From: Catenulispora sp. EB89
GTDB lineage: Bacteria > Actinomycetota > Actinomycetes > Streptomycetales > Catenulisporaceae
NCBI RefSeq assembly: GCF_041261445.1
Contig: NZ_JBGCCU010000008.1
Location: 1-64,000, forward strand
Length of the DNA stretch: 64,000 nucleotides
Reading direction: 5' to 3'
The notes beneath the pieces are model-generated. The model was not told the DNA's origin, made no database searches, and saw nothing but the letters and a program-made list of their open reading frames with translations. Shown one piece after another: positions 52,776 through 60,318 of this stretch. A program made the translations under genes and the position numbers. Position 1 is the first letter of the stretch; each line of letters begins with the position of its first letter.

Positions 52776-55184
52776 ATGCCAGGGCACCACGTCGCCGCGG
52801 ACTCGCAGGACGCGCGTCTGGCGGCGGTAGCCGCCGCGGCGGCTGCGGCGTTCTCCGAGGCGGAGTACCACCAGGTCCGCACCGCCGACGTGGCGGCGTT
52901 GATCGACCTGGAGGGTGGCGACGGCCGCTCGGCGAAGGGCCGGCGCAGCGCGGTGTGGCTGTACGGCACGGTGCGCAGCCGCCGCGCTCTCGTGGCCTTG
53001 GCGGCGCTGCACGCGTGGGAGGAGTTCCGCGCCGGACAGTCCGACGCCGCGGTGCCGCCGGACCCTTCGACCCTTGAGGAAGCCCACGCCACTGTCGCCG
53101 ACGCGCTGCTGACCGTGGCCCGGTTCCACCGCGCCGCGCGGTTCCTGCTGCGGCAGGTGGAGCTCGGCCTCGGCGACATAGCGACCTCGGAGAAGCGCGC
53201 CGAATCCGCGGACCAGGCGCCGGCGAGCTGGCCCGCCTCGGCCTGGGGCCGGGTCGCGGCCGAGGGGTACGCGGGGCGTTTCGGCGCCTACGCCGACCAC
53301 CTCGCGCCACGCCTGCTCGCGGCGGCGCGCGCGGTGTGCCCGATGCCCGCGGCGCAGGCCGCCGAGCAGGCCGCGACGCTGTCCGACCTGGCGTTCCGGG
53401 CACTGTGCGGCGACCCGGACGGCCCCATCGACCTGATCGCCGAGGGCCTGGCGGCCTACTGGACCGAGCGCGACCTCGTCCGCGTCGCCGGCCGCTGGAC
53501 CCGGGAGCTGGCCGCGGCCGAGAAGGCCGTGGACGGCGCGCTGCGGTGGTCGGGCGACGTGCGGGCGGAGGTGGCGGCGCAGGGCTTCCTCACCAGGGTG
53601 CTGCTGGACTCCGGGGCGCTGTATGAGAGGTGCGCTCGCGAGGAGGCGCGCCGGATCAGGATGCTGACGGCGGGCGGCGCGCCGGTGCCGGTGCCGGAGC
53701 CGGTGTCGGAGCCGGTGTCGGCGGCTGCGGGGTCGCCGGGCGAGACGGTGGGGTCGGGCTTGGACCAGGCGCGCCATGCTGCCGGTGCCGGACCCGGAGA
53801 TGCCACCGGTAGCGGCAGCGACAGCGACAGTGGCACCGGCAGCGACAGCGACAGTGGCAGCGGCACCAGCAGCGGCACCGGCAGTGGCAGCGAGATCGCC
53901 GATCTCCAGACTCTCTGCGACGCCGCGAGCCGCCGAGGCCTCGCCCTCCAACGTTTCGGCGATCTCGCCGGCGCCGAGGCCGCGCACCGGCAGGCGCGCT
54001 CGGTGGCGGAGATCGGCTTGGTGCCGCTCGGCGCGGACGAGGTCGCCTCCTATGCCGCGCGCAGTGATCACAACCTTGCCGAGGTGGCACTGGAGCGTCG
54101 CTCGCCGGTCGCCGAGAGCCTTGCCGAGCGTGCGTTGGCGGTGCGGCAGAACTTGGCACGCGGGGGGTCCTCCGCATCGTGGCGTCGCCTGTCGCTGACC
54201 ATGGAGTTGCAGGTCCGCGTCGTGGGCCTCGGCGGGGGCGCGGTGGCCGCCGTGCAGCGGGCCGGTGCGCTGCTGGCCGACCGGATCGCGTCCGCCGGCG
54301 GGCCCGACAACGCCGGTGTCGCGGCTGCGCGGGTCGTGCTGGGCGAGGCGTTGACCCGCTGCGGTCATCCGCTGGAAGCCAGGCACCACCTGGAGATCGC
54401 GCGCCTGCTCCACATGGAGCGCCTGGCTCCGTTCAGCTACGCGGTCTACCGGGGTGCGCTACACCTCGCGCGAGCGTGCCTGGCTCTCGATGATCCTGCC
54501 AGTGCGCTGCGCATCCTGCCCGACGGCGACGCGCTGGCGTGGTTCGCCCTGCGCGGCTCGGCACGGTTGGCGGCGCGGCTCGGGGTGGCGCGTGCCGTCG
54601 CGCTGGGCCGGTCGGGGCACCGGGACGAAGCCGACGCAGAGCTCGACATCGTCTTCCGGCTGGACGCGGCCGCTGCCATCGCTGACGGCTGGGCGGCCGG
54701 AGATCCGCTGTTCCTAGCAGCCCAGCGATGCCGCGCCGAACTCCTCCGCCTCGACGGCCAGACCGCAGCCGCCTCCGTCCTGGCGACCCGAGTCCTGGCC
54801 GCCGAGCGGGACATCGACGCCGGGCGCTTCTCCGCCGCCACCGCCGCGACCCTGCGGGACCTGGCCCGCTGCGCGGACGCCGACCGAGCCGTCGATCTCG
54901 CACGGAGCCACTACGAGTCGCTGCACAGCGAGGTCGGGACCGCCCTGGATCCCGCGCACGCCACCGTGTCGAGCGCTCAGCTGGATCAGGCCCGGCGCCT
55001 GTACGCCGTCGGCGACCTCACCGGCGCGGGCCAGCTGGTCTCAGCCCTCGTGGATCGCAGCCCGCTCGGCCACGGCCGACCCGTTCTGCAAGAAGGACAC
55101 CCTGTCCTCAGCGCGGCCCGCGATCTCGCCGCGCAGATGGGGCTCGCCGCCCGGACCGCCGACGACGACTGGGACGAGGGCTAG
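52776..55184 (+). CDS. large regulator: TetR-like HTH domain plus TPR-like region
   Basis: 802 aa. Residues ~10-80 read like a degenerate TetR HTH: 'FSEAEYHQVRTADVAALIDL' and 'WLYGTVRSRRALVALAAL' occupying the place of the 'YRYFPSKEALL' recognition helix. About 90-300 is helical, like a TetR ligand domain. Residues ~305-370 are a Gly/Ser/Asp/Thr low-complexity linker from DNA repeats (GSDSDSGTGSDSDSGSG). The C-terminal half is repetitive helices of TPR type ('LALQRFGDLAGAEAAHRQAR', 'SDHNLAEVALERRSPVAESL', 'QARRLYAVGDLTGAGQLVSA'). Such architecture fits an intracellular sensor/regulator rather than an enzyme. The targets are unknown. Confidence 0.65.
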   Translation: MPGHHVAADSQDARLAAVAAAAAAAFSEAEYHQVRTADVAALIDLEGGDGRSAKGRRSAVWLYGTVRSRRALVALAALHAWEEFRAGQSDAAVPPDPSTLEEAHATVADALLTVARFHRAARFLLRQVELGLGDIATSEKRAESADQAPASWPASAWGRVAAEGYAGRFGAYADHLAPRLLAAARAVCPMPAAQAAEQAATLSDLAFRALCGDPDGPIDLIAEGLAAYWTERDLVRVAGRWTRELAAAEKAVDGALRWSGDVRAEVAAQGFLTRVLLDSGALYERCAREEARRIRMLTAGGAPVPVPEPVSEPVSAAAGSPGETVGSGLDQARHAAGAGPGDATGSGSDSDSGTGSDSDSGSGTSSGTGSGSEIADLQTLCDAASRRGLALQRFGDLAGAEAAHRQARSVAEIGLVPLGADEVASYAARSDHNLAEVALERRSPVAESLAERALAVRQNLARGGSSASWRRLSLTMELQVRVVGLGGGAVAAVQRAGALLADRIASAGGPDNAGVAAARVVLGEALTRCGHPLEARHHLEIARLLHMERLAPFSYAVYRGALHLARACLALDDPASALRILPDGDALAWFALRGSARLAARLGVARAVALGRSGHRDEADAELDIVFRLDAAAAIADGWAAGDPLFLAAQRCRAELLRLDGQTAAASVLATRVLAAERDIDAGRFSAATAATLRDLARCADADRAVDLARSHYESLHSEVGTALDPAHATVSSAQLDQARRLYAVGDLTGAGQLVSALVDRSPLGHGRPVLQEGHPVLSAARDLAAQMGLAARTADDDWDEG

Positions 55185-55313
55185 CCTCCGCGAAGAGCCC
55201 TGAAACCGACCGGATTTCCACCGGCCGGCGCCCGGGAAACCCTCCACCACGGCCTGTTGCCTGGGAGAAACCGGCGGGAACCACTCGCCGGACTCTTCTG
55301 GGGAGTGAGTCCG

Positions 55314-56027
55314 ATGGACCTGGTGACGGCTCGTAGAGAGCTGCGGGATCAAGGCTGGACCGTACTGCGAAGAAGCGGCGTCGGCAGTGCCGGCGGCGAC
55401 ATGGACAACGCCGCCGCCCTGGCGCTGGCACTGGCCGCCGAGTTCGGCCGACCGTCGCGGCGGGACGGCGGCGCAGCGGTCTGGCCCGTACGACCGGCCC
55501 CCGACGGCAACGGCAGCACCTTCTCCGTGACGGCCGGAGAAGCCGGTCTGCACACCGATTCGCAGTACCACGCCAACCCCGAACCGCTGGTCTGTATGGT
55601 CGCGGTGCGGCCCGCCGAGGACGGCGGTCACACGCGCTTGCTGACCGCGTCGGATGCCGTCGCGGCGCTCACCCGGGAACCCGGTAGCTCGAACCTCCTA
55701 CATGCGTTGGCCACCCCGGTCTGGCAGTGGCGCGTCCCCCGCGAGTTCGCGGCCGGCGAGCGCACCGTCAGCCCGGCTGCGGCCGTCCTCCCCGGCGACG
55801 GAACCATCCGCTGGCGCGCGGACAACGTCGTCCGGCGGCACGGCGGACCGGCTCCGCAGCTCGTCGCCCGCGTCGCGCACGCGCTGGACACGGCCCCCGA
55901 GGTGCGGACGTTCCCGCTGGAAGCCGGGGACGCGCTCATCCTGGACAACCGCCGCGTGCTGCACGGCCGCACGTCGTTCGGCGACCCGCGCCGCCTGCTG
56001 CTGCGCGTCCGCTTGTGGGAGCGCTGA
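55314..56027 (+). CDS. TauD/TfdA-type 2-oxoglutarate/Fe(II) dioxygenase
   Basis: 237 aa from the ATG at 55314, with GGGGAG 9 nt upstream. Metal-binding HxD is in 'AGLHTDSQYHANPEPLV' and the distal His in 'LDNRRVLHGRTSF'; Arg in 'RRLLLRVRLWER' suits binding of the 2-oxoglutarate carboxylate. Shorter than TauD (about 280), missing some of the N-terminal region. Clavaminate-synthase-like enzymes of this type usually oxidise small molecules such as amino acids in specialised metabolism. One base separates it from the following gene, so the two proteins probably act together. Confidence 0.82.
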   Translation: MDLVTARRELRDQGWTVLRRSGVGSAGGDMDNAAALALALAAEFGRPSRRDGGAAVWPVRPAPDGNGSTFSVTAGEAGLHTDSQYHANPEPLVCMVAVRPAEDGGHTRLLTASDAVAALTREPGSSNLLHALATPVWQWRVPREFAAGERTVSPAAAVLPGDGTIRWRADNVVRRHGGPAPQLVARVAHALDTAPEVRTFPLEAGDALILDNRRVLHGRTSFGDPRRLLLRVRLWER

Positions 56028-56028
56028 C

Positions 56029-57153
56029 ATGCCGCGCGTGTTCCCTCTGGACCTGCGGATCGACGACGACACCGCCTACCAGTGGGCCCGCCGTTCCGGG
56101 GAGGCCGCCGCGGCCGTTCCGGCGCTGGGCCGGGAGGCCCGGGACTGGACGCTGCGCGGGTGGGCCGAGGTCATGCTCGCCTGCCTGGTCCTCGGGGTCG
56201 ACGCGGCCGTCCGGGGGCTCGACGACGTGGTGCGGGAGTCGGGCCTGGCGTGCGCGGGCCGGTTCGCGCGGCGGCTGCGCGCGCTGCGTCAGCTCGCCGG
56301 ACGTCCGCCGCAGGCTTACGGACGCGACGGCGCCGACGAGCCCGAGCCGGCTGTCGCCCCGTCGGCGCGGACCGAGGCGGCCTGGCGCGCGATCGGCGGG
56401 TTCTGCGACTCCCTGCTGGAGGTCCGGCCGGTCCGGACCGACGAGCCGCCGGTCTGGTCCGGCGTGGCCGACCACCTGGGGTGGGGGAGCAGGTGGCGGC
56501 CCACGCCGCTGGGCTATCCGTACGAGGTGGTGCAGGCCCCCGCCATGACCCGCGGCCTGACCTGGCGCTGCTGGCTGGCGCTGCCCACCGGCGGCCGCTC
56601 CCGGCTGGTGCTGGTCGCCGGCGAACCCGGCCGCGCGCCCGGCTACCGCGGCCGGATCTGCCACGGCGTCCACAACGGCGCGCACCTGGACCACCTCGCC
56701 GCCGTCGTCACCCCCGGCCCGGTCCCGGCCCCGATCGAGTACGGCGCCGGCCTGCTCGCCGCCGAGGCGTACGCGATGGCCGTGGAACTGCTCGCGGCCG
56801 CCGAGTGCGCCGCCGCGGGCCTGGCCGGCGAGGCGGCCCAGCTGCGCGCCGGCCTGGTCGAACGCATCGGCCGGGTCCCGGGCTACCGCCAGTGGTACGA
56901 GTCAAACGCGCGCGGCCACATCAGCCCCTCGCTCATCGAAGCGGCGAGCGTGCGGATCGGCGAGTTCCAGGCCCTGCCGGCGCTCGCCGCGAACTACGTC
57001 GTCGGACCGCTGGCCGTGCTCGCTGGCCACGCCGCACCGGACCTGCTTCCGGACCGGCTCGCCGGCGACTTCCACTGGCGTTGGGCGCAGGCCGAGCGGC
57101 GGTTCCCGGCGGCTGCCGTGCTCGCTGAGCGGGCCTGCGATGTCTTCCGCTAG
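56029..57153 (+). CDS. unknown protein co-transcribed with the TauD-like dioxygenase
   Basis: 374 aa, ATG one base after the dioxygenase stop. Mostly helical and soluble, no signal peptide. Notable His-rich block 'ICHGVHNGAHLDHLAAVV' (H-x3-H-x3-H-x2-H pattern) near residue 213, followed by 'GLLAAEAYAMAVELLAAAEC', and later 'WYESNARGHISPSLIEAASV'. The His cluster together with Glu in the following helix could form a metal site, although there is no canonical HExxH. The family was not recognised. Context suggests a second enzyme acting on the same small-molecule substrate. Confidence 0.65.
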   Translation: MPRVFPLDLRIDDDTAYQWARRSGEAAAAVPALGREARDWTLRGWAEVMLACLVLGVDAAVRGLDDVVRESGLACAGRFARRLRALRQLAGRPPQAYGRDGADEPEPAVAPSARTEAAWRAIGGFCDSLLEVRPVRTDEPPVWSGVADHLGWGSRWRPTPLGYPYEVVQAPAMTRGLTWRCWLALPTGGRSRLVLVAGEPGRAPGYRGRICHGVHNGAHLDHLAAVVTPGPVPAPIEYGAGLLAAEAYAMAVELLAAAECAAAGLAGEAAQLRAGLVERIGRVPGYRQWYESNARGHISPSLIEAASVRIGEFQALPALAANYVVGPLAVLAGHAAPDLLPDRLAGDFHWRWAQAERRFPAAAVLAERACDVFR

Positions 57154-57190
57154 TGCCGGATCGCCGGACGCGAACGGCGCCCGACCGTGG

Positions 57191-57445
57191 TCAGTAGGTG
57201 ATTTCTTCGCCGCTGGAGTTCCAGACCCGCGCGTAGTTCCGGGGCCGGCGCAGGAAGTCCGGTTCCAGGATCGTCAGGCGCCCGGGCTCGTGACAGAACA
57301 TTCCGCACACCTCCGGGCCCGGAGGGCTGTCGGGCCACTCGATCAGGATGTGATCGCCCGGGTTGATCACCACCTCCCAGGCCAGGGGCTCGAACCGCAC
57401 CACCATCGGATCGGGCCCGTCGGCCGCCACGCGGAAATGGAACAC
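57191..57445 (-). CDS. small protein of the RES toxin-antitoxin operon, unknown function
   Basis: 84 aa, GTG start at 57445 with no obvious ribosome site, so the start is uncertain. Sequence blocks: 'FHFRVAADGPDPMVVRFEPL', 'VINPGDHILIEWPDSPPGPE', 'CGMFCHEPGRLTILEP'; beta-rich and acidic with two nearby Cys. It lies 56 nt past the RES gene on the same strand. It could be an accessory part of the module or an unrelated passenger. Confidence 0.55.
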   Translation of the reverse strand: MFHFRVAADGPDPMVVRFEPLAWEVVINPGDHILIEWPDSPPGPEVCGMFCHEPGRLTILEPDFLRRPRNYARVWNSSGEEITY

Positions 57446-57501
57446 GGACCGAAGGTAGCCGCCCGCCTGGCCACGGCACTAGCTCGCCCTGCCGGCGGGT
57501 C

Positions 57502-58194
57502 CTACCGCGCAGCCCCCGGCCTGACCCGCTCCGGTGCGACGGCGACGTGGAACGTCTTGCCGACCTCCTTGACGAGCCGCAGCCCCTTGCCGGCCCTGAG
57601 GTCCAGCGGGTCGGTCCGGCCGGGGCTCAGCACGCCGTCGCCGTGGTCGAGGCCGGGGAAGCGGTCGCCGAACAGGATGCCGGTGGTGGCCGGGGGGTTG
57701 CGGCGGGAGTGCCAGACGAACCCTTGTGCCCACGGCGCCATTTCCCTGATCCAGTGGCCGTAGCGGCGGGTGAACGCGTACTCCTGCTCCTCGGCGGTCA
57801 CCAGCCACGCGTCGGTGTGCAGGCTGGACAGCGACTTGCCGGACACCAGGGAGAGCAGTCGTGCCGGGACCTCCAGGACGACCTCGGACAGGCGGCGGTC
57901 GGCCACTCGGACCCGGGGGGTGGACTGGGTGTCGTTGGTGAAGATCTTGTCGCGGAAGACGGTCTCGGTGATCGCTGTGGCCGGGTCCAGGGACACGTAC
58001 GAGTACGGATAGGGGGCGCCGTAGCAGGTCGCGTCGAACCGGCCGCCCTGGAAGTGCGGGTCCGCGGGCACGGGGTTGAAGTGCTCGGCCGGACGCGTGT
58101 TCCGGTGGACCCGGTACAGGACCGTGCCCGCGTCCCAGATCACGGATTCCGGTTCGCCCCGCAGGGTTTCCAACAGTCTTCGCGGCCGGGGCAT
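57502..58194 (-). CDS. RES-domain toxin
   Basis: 230 aa, start supported by GAAGGGAG 8 nt upstream. RES domain (PF08808-type): the conserved Arg in 'TVLYRVHRNTRP', the 'GGRFDATCYG' block, Glu in 'SLDPATAITETVFRD', and Ser in 'QGFVWHSRRNPP', the R-E-S triad that names the family. Characterised RES toxins (MbcT, ParT, Res of Pseudomonas putida) degrade NAD+ or modify targets with it. It is directly downstream (54 nt) of a gene whose product ends in a ParS/MbcA-like toxin-binding domain, the expected antitoxin. Confidence 0.87.
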   Translation of the reverse strand: MPRPRRLLETLRGEPESVIWDAGTVLYRVHRNTRPAEHFNPVPADPHFQGGRFDATCYGAPYPYSYVSLDPATAITETVFRDKIFTNDTQSTPRVRVADRRLSEVVLEVPARLLSLVSGKSLSSLHTDAWLVTAEEQEYAFTRRYGHWIREMAPWAQGFVWHSRRNPPATTGILFGDRFPGLDHGDGVLSPGRTDPLDLRAGKGLRLVKEVGKTFHVAVAPERVRPGAAR

Positions 58195-58248
58195 CGGTCC
58201 GGCTCCCTTCGCTCGGTGTGGGCCGGCCGGACCCCGGCCGGCGCGGGG

Positions 58249-59001
58249 TCAGTCCCAGTCGACCACGGCCCGCGCGACGTCGACCAGCGTCTCGTCGGAC
58301 ACCGTGCCCAGCGCCACGACCGGCGCGGACTCCAGCCACGGGTTGGTGAACAGCCACCAGTCGGCGACCGCCCAGGGGTCGTCGGCGGCGCCGAGGATCT
58401 CGTTGACCGCCAGGACCGCCGCCAGCGGTACGCCGGCCCCGTCGAACTGGAACGCCGGGAACCGGACGGCGCCGCCCGGCAGGTCGAGCCGGATCAGGCG
58501 GGGGTCGTCGGGGCGCTGCCCGAAGTTCTCCCACAACAAGTGCGGCGAGTACGAGGGCGCTGCCGAGACGCGGGCGACGACGGCCTGCCACAACGGGTCC
58601 GGCAGGTCCTGGGGGTCCGGCGGCTCGGACGCCTCCGGAAACTCGGATGACTCGGAAAATTCGGAAAACTCGGGAAACCCCAGCGACTCCAGCGGATCGG
58701 GTTCCGATCCCGGAGCCTGGTGGCCGAACAGCAACAATCGCAGATGGCTGAGATCCTGCGCCTCGGCCGTCCCCGTGCCACGATTGAAGGGCCCGTACTC
58801 GCCGGGATCCAGCGTCGCCCGCAGCTCCCCGGCGATGAACCGCGCCAGATCCGACTCCTGCTCCGACCCGCGGTCCGCGACCGCGAGCAGTGCCAGGGCC
58901 TCGTCGACGGCGGCCGCGACCGCCGCCGGCAGCAGGGCCCGGACTCGCTCCCGATCGCGCGCGTAGGCCTCGATGGCGGCCCGGTCAGCCTCCTCCAGCA
59001 T
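58249..59001 (-). CDS. antitoxin partner of the RES toxin (ParS/MbcA-like C-terminal domain)
   Basis: 250 aa from the ATG at 59001, with GGGAGGGG just upstream; an earlier Met at 59064 lacks a site. Residues 1 to ~125 are helical ('AAIEAYARDRERVRALLPAA'). Around 125-145 a Phe/Glu/Ser repeat (FSEFSESSEF) comes from a 9-bp DNA repeat. The C-terminal ~70 residues match the toxin-binding domain of Xre/MbcA/ParS antitoxins: 'LAAVLAVNEILGAADDPWAV', 'WWLFTNPWLESAPVVAL', 'LVDVARAVVDWD'. The usual short Xre HTH was not recognised, and the protein is longer than typical antitoxins (about 120-150 aa). Confidence 0.75.
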   Translation of the reverse strand: MLEEADRAAIEAYARDRERVRALLPAAVAAAVDEALALLAVADRGSEQESDLARFIAGELRATLDPGEYGPFNRGTGTAEAQDLSHLRLLLFGHQAPGSEPDPLESLGFPEFSEFSESSEFPEASEPPDPQDLPDPLWQAVVARVSAAPSYSPHLLWENFGQRPDDPRLIRLDLPGGAVRFPAFQFDGAGVPLAAVLAVNEILGAADDPWAVADWWLFTNPWLESAPVVALGTVSDETLVDVARAVVDWD

Positions 59002-59157
59002 GGCCCCTCCCGGCTCCGGATAACGAGTCGTACTCAGATTCACGATTATGTGTTCTGAGAACAATAGTCAGCTACGATGTCGTCGGCAATCGCCTCCGCC
59101 GTCCGTCAGGCACGAGGTGCGGGCTTGCCGGCGAGCACCACAGGGAGGGGGATCCCC
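59002..59157. promoter_or_regulatory. shared divergent promoter region of the RES operon and the AAA+ cassette
   Basis: 156 bases between two operons. A perfect palindrome TGTTCT-G-AGAACA occupies 59051-59063, 50 bp upstream of the antitoxin start and about 95 bp upstream of the coiled-coil gene; it is followed at once by ATAGTC, a possible -10. This could be the operator by which the antitoxin controls its own operon and perhaps the divergent cassette. Confidence 0.5.
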
Positions 59158-60318
59158 GTGAGTTCCGGGATGGGTTACTCATACAGCTACCGCGACGTGG
59201 AAGCCGAAGAACGGCGGCGCCGGCGCGGTGAGGAAGCCGAGCTCATGGCAGAGCTCAGACACGTTCGCACCCAGGCCGCGGCGGCTGCCGCGCTGGGCGG
59301 GAGCCGGGTGGCCGTGCCCGACGCGGTCCCGGCCGGCGAGGGCAGCACGTCCGCCGACCTCGCCACGCGCAACCAGCGACTCACCGAAGCGCTGGCCACC
59401 GCTCGCGCGGCGGTGGAGAACGAGCACCGGCGCGTGGGGGAGAAGCGCCTGCGCAAAGCCCTGTCGCGGGCGTCGGCCCAGCGGGAGGGCGGCAGCCGGC
59501 TCTCGGCGCCGGTCGCCGGACCCACCGAGGCCGAGGAACTCGCCGTCGTGGCCGCCGAGCGCGACGCGGCGCTCATCGAGGCCGAGGCACTCGTCGACGA
59601 CTACCGCGCGCGGTGCCTGCCGGACGATCTCGGGTTCGTCGAGGTCTGCCAGCGGCAGCTGGCCGAAGCCGAGACCCGGCAGCAGGTCCGGGGCGCCCTG
59701 CACAGCATGAAGATCCAGATGAACAAGGCCGCGATCGCCGGCGACGCGGCCCGGGAGGCCGACATCCGTCGCGCGCGCCTGCTCGCTCTGGTCGCTGACG
59801 CGCCGGAGGCCGAGCAGGGGTCGCTGCGCGACCTGGTCACCGGCGCCGCGGATCTGAAAGCGGCGGGCCAGGCCGTGACCGCGGCCGTGGGCCGGGCCGA
59901 CGCCGCCCGCCGGACCGCGGCCGTCGCCGCCGTCGCGGTGAAGGCGTTGCGCGATCTGGGATGCCGGGTATCCGAAGGCGCGGTGCTGGATTTGGCCGAG
60001 GCCAAGTCCGTGGTCGCGCCCTTCGAAGACGGCCCCTACGGGCTGATCGTCCGCTTCCAGAACGGCGACCGGCTGCTCACCGCCGTCGTCCGGCGTGACG
60101 ACGTGGCCTCGGACGCCGACCGGGACACCGCCGTCCAGCAGGAGTTCTGCGACAGCGGTCTGCCCCGGTTCACCGAGTCCTTCGCCACCGCCGGCGTCGC
60201 GATGCGGCCCTTCCACCGCAACGACCCCGGCCATCCGCCGCCCGGCACCAGTGCCGCCCTGGCCTGGGACCGCGGCGAGGGCACGACACGTCACAAGGAC
60301 GACGGGAGAGCCCGGTAG
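59158..60318 (+). CDS. coiled-coil protein, first gene of the AAA+/radical-SAM/kinase cassette
   Basis: 386 aa from the GTG at 59158, 6 nt after GGGAGGGG. After 'MGYSYSYRDVEAEERRRRRG' the chain is a long Ala/Arg/Glu-rich helix with heptad character up to about residue 280 ('LTEALATARAAVENEHRRVG', 'VVAAERDAALIEAEALVDDY', 'AARRTAAVAAVAVKALRDLG'). The last ~100 residues form a small globular domain ('SVVAPFEDGPYGLIVRFQNG', 'DTAVQQEFCDSGLPRF'). Unrecognised as a family. The TAG overlaps the GTG of the ATPase gene by one base, pointing to a fixed stoichiometric or functional link; it may be a scaffold or substrate of the ATPase. Confidence 0.72.
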   Translation: MSSGMGYSYSYRDVEAEERRRRRGEEAELMAELRHVRTQAAAAAALGGSRVAVPDAVPAGEGSTSADLATRNQRLTEALATARAAVENEHRRVGEKRLRKALSRASAQREGGSRLSAPVAGPTEAEELAVVAAERDAALIEAEALVDDYRARCLPDDLGFVEVCQRQLAEAETRQQVRGALHSMKIQMNKAAIAGDAAREADIRRARLLALVADAPEAEQGSLRDLVTGAADLKAAGQAVTAAVGRADAARRTAAVAAVAVKALRDLGCRVSEGAVLDLAEAKSVVAPFEDGPYGLIVRFQNGDRLLTAVVRRDDVASDADRDTAVQQEFCDSGLPRFTESFATAGVAMRPFHRNDPGHPPPGTSAALAWDRGEGTTRHKDDGRAR

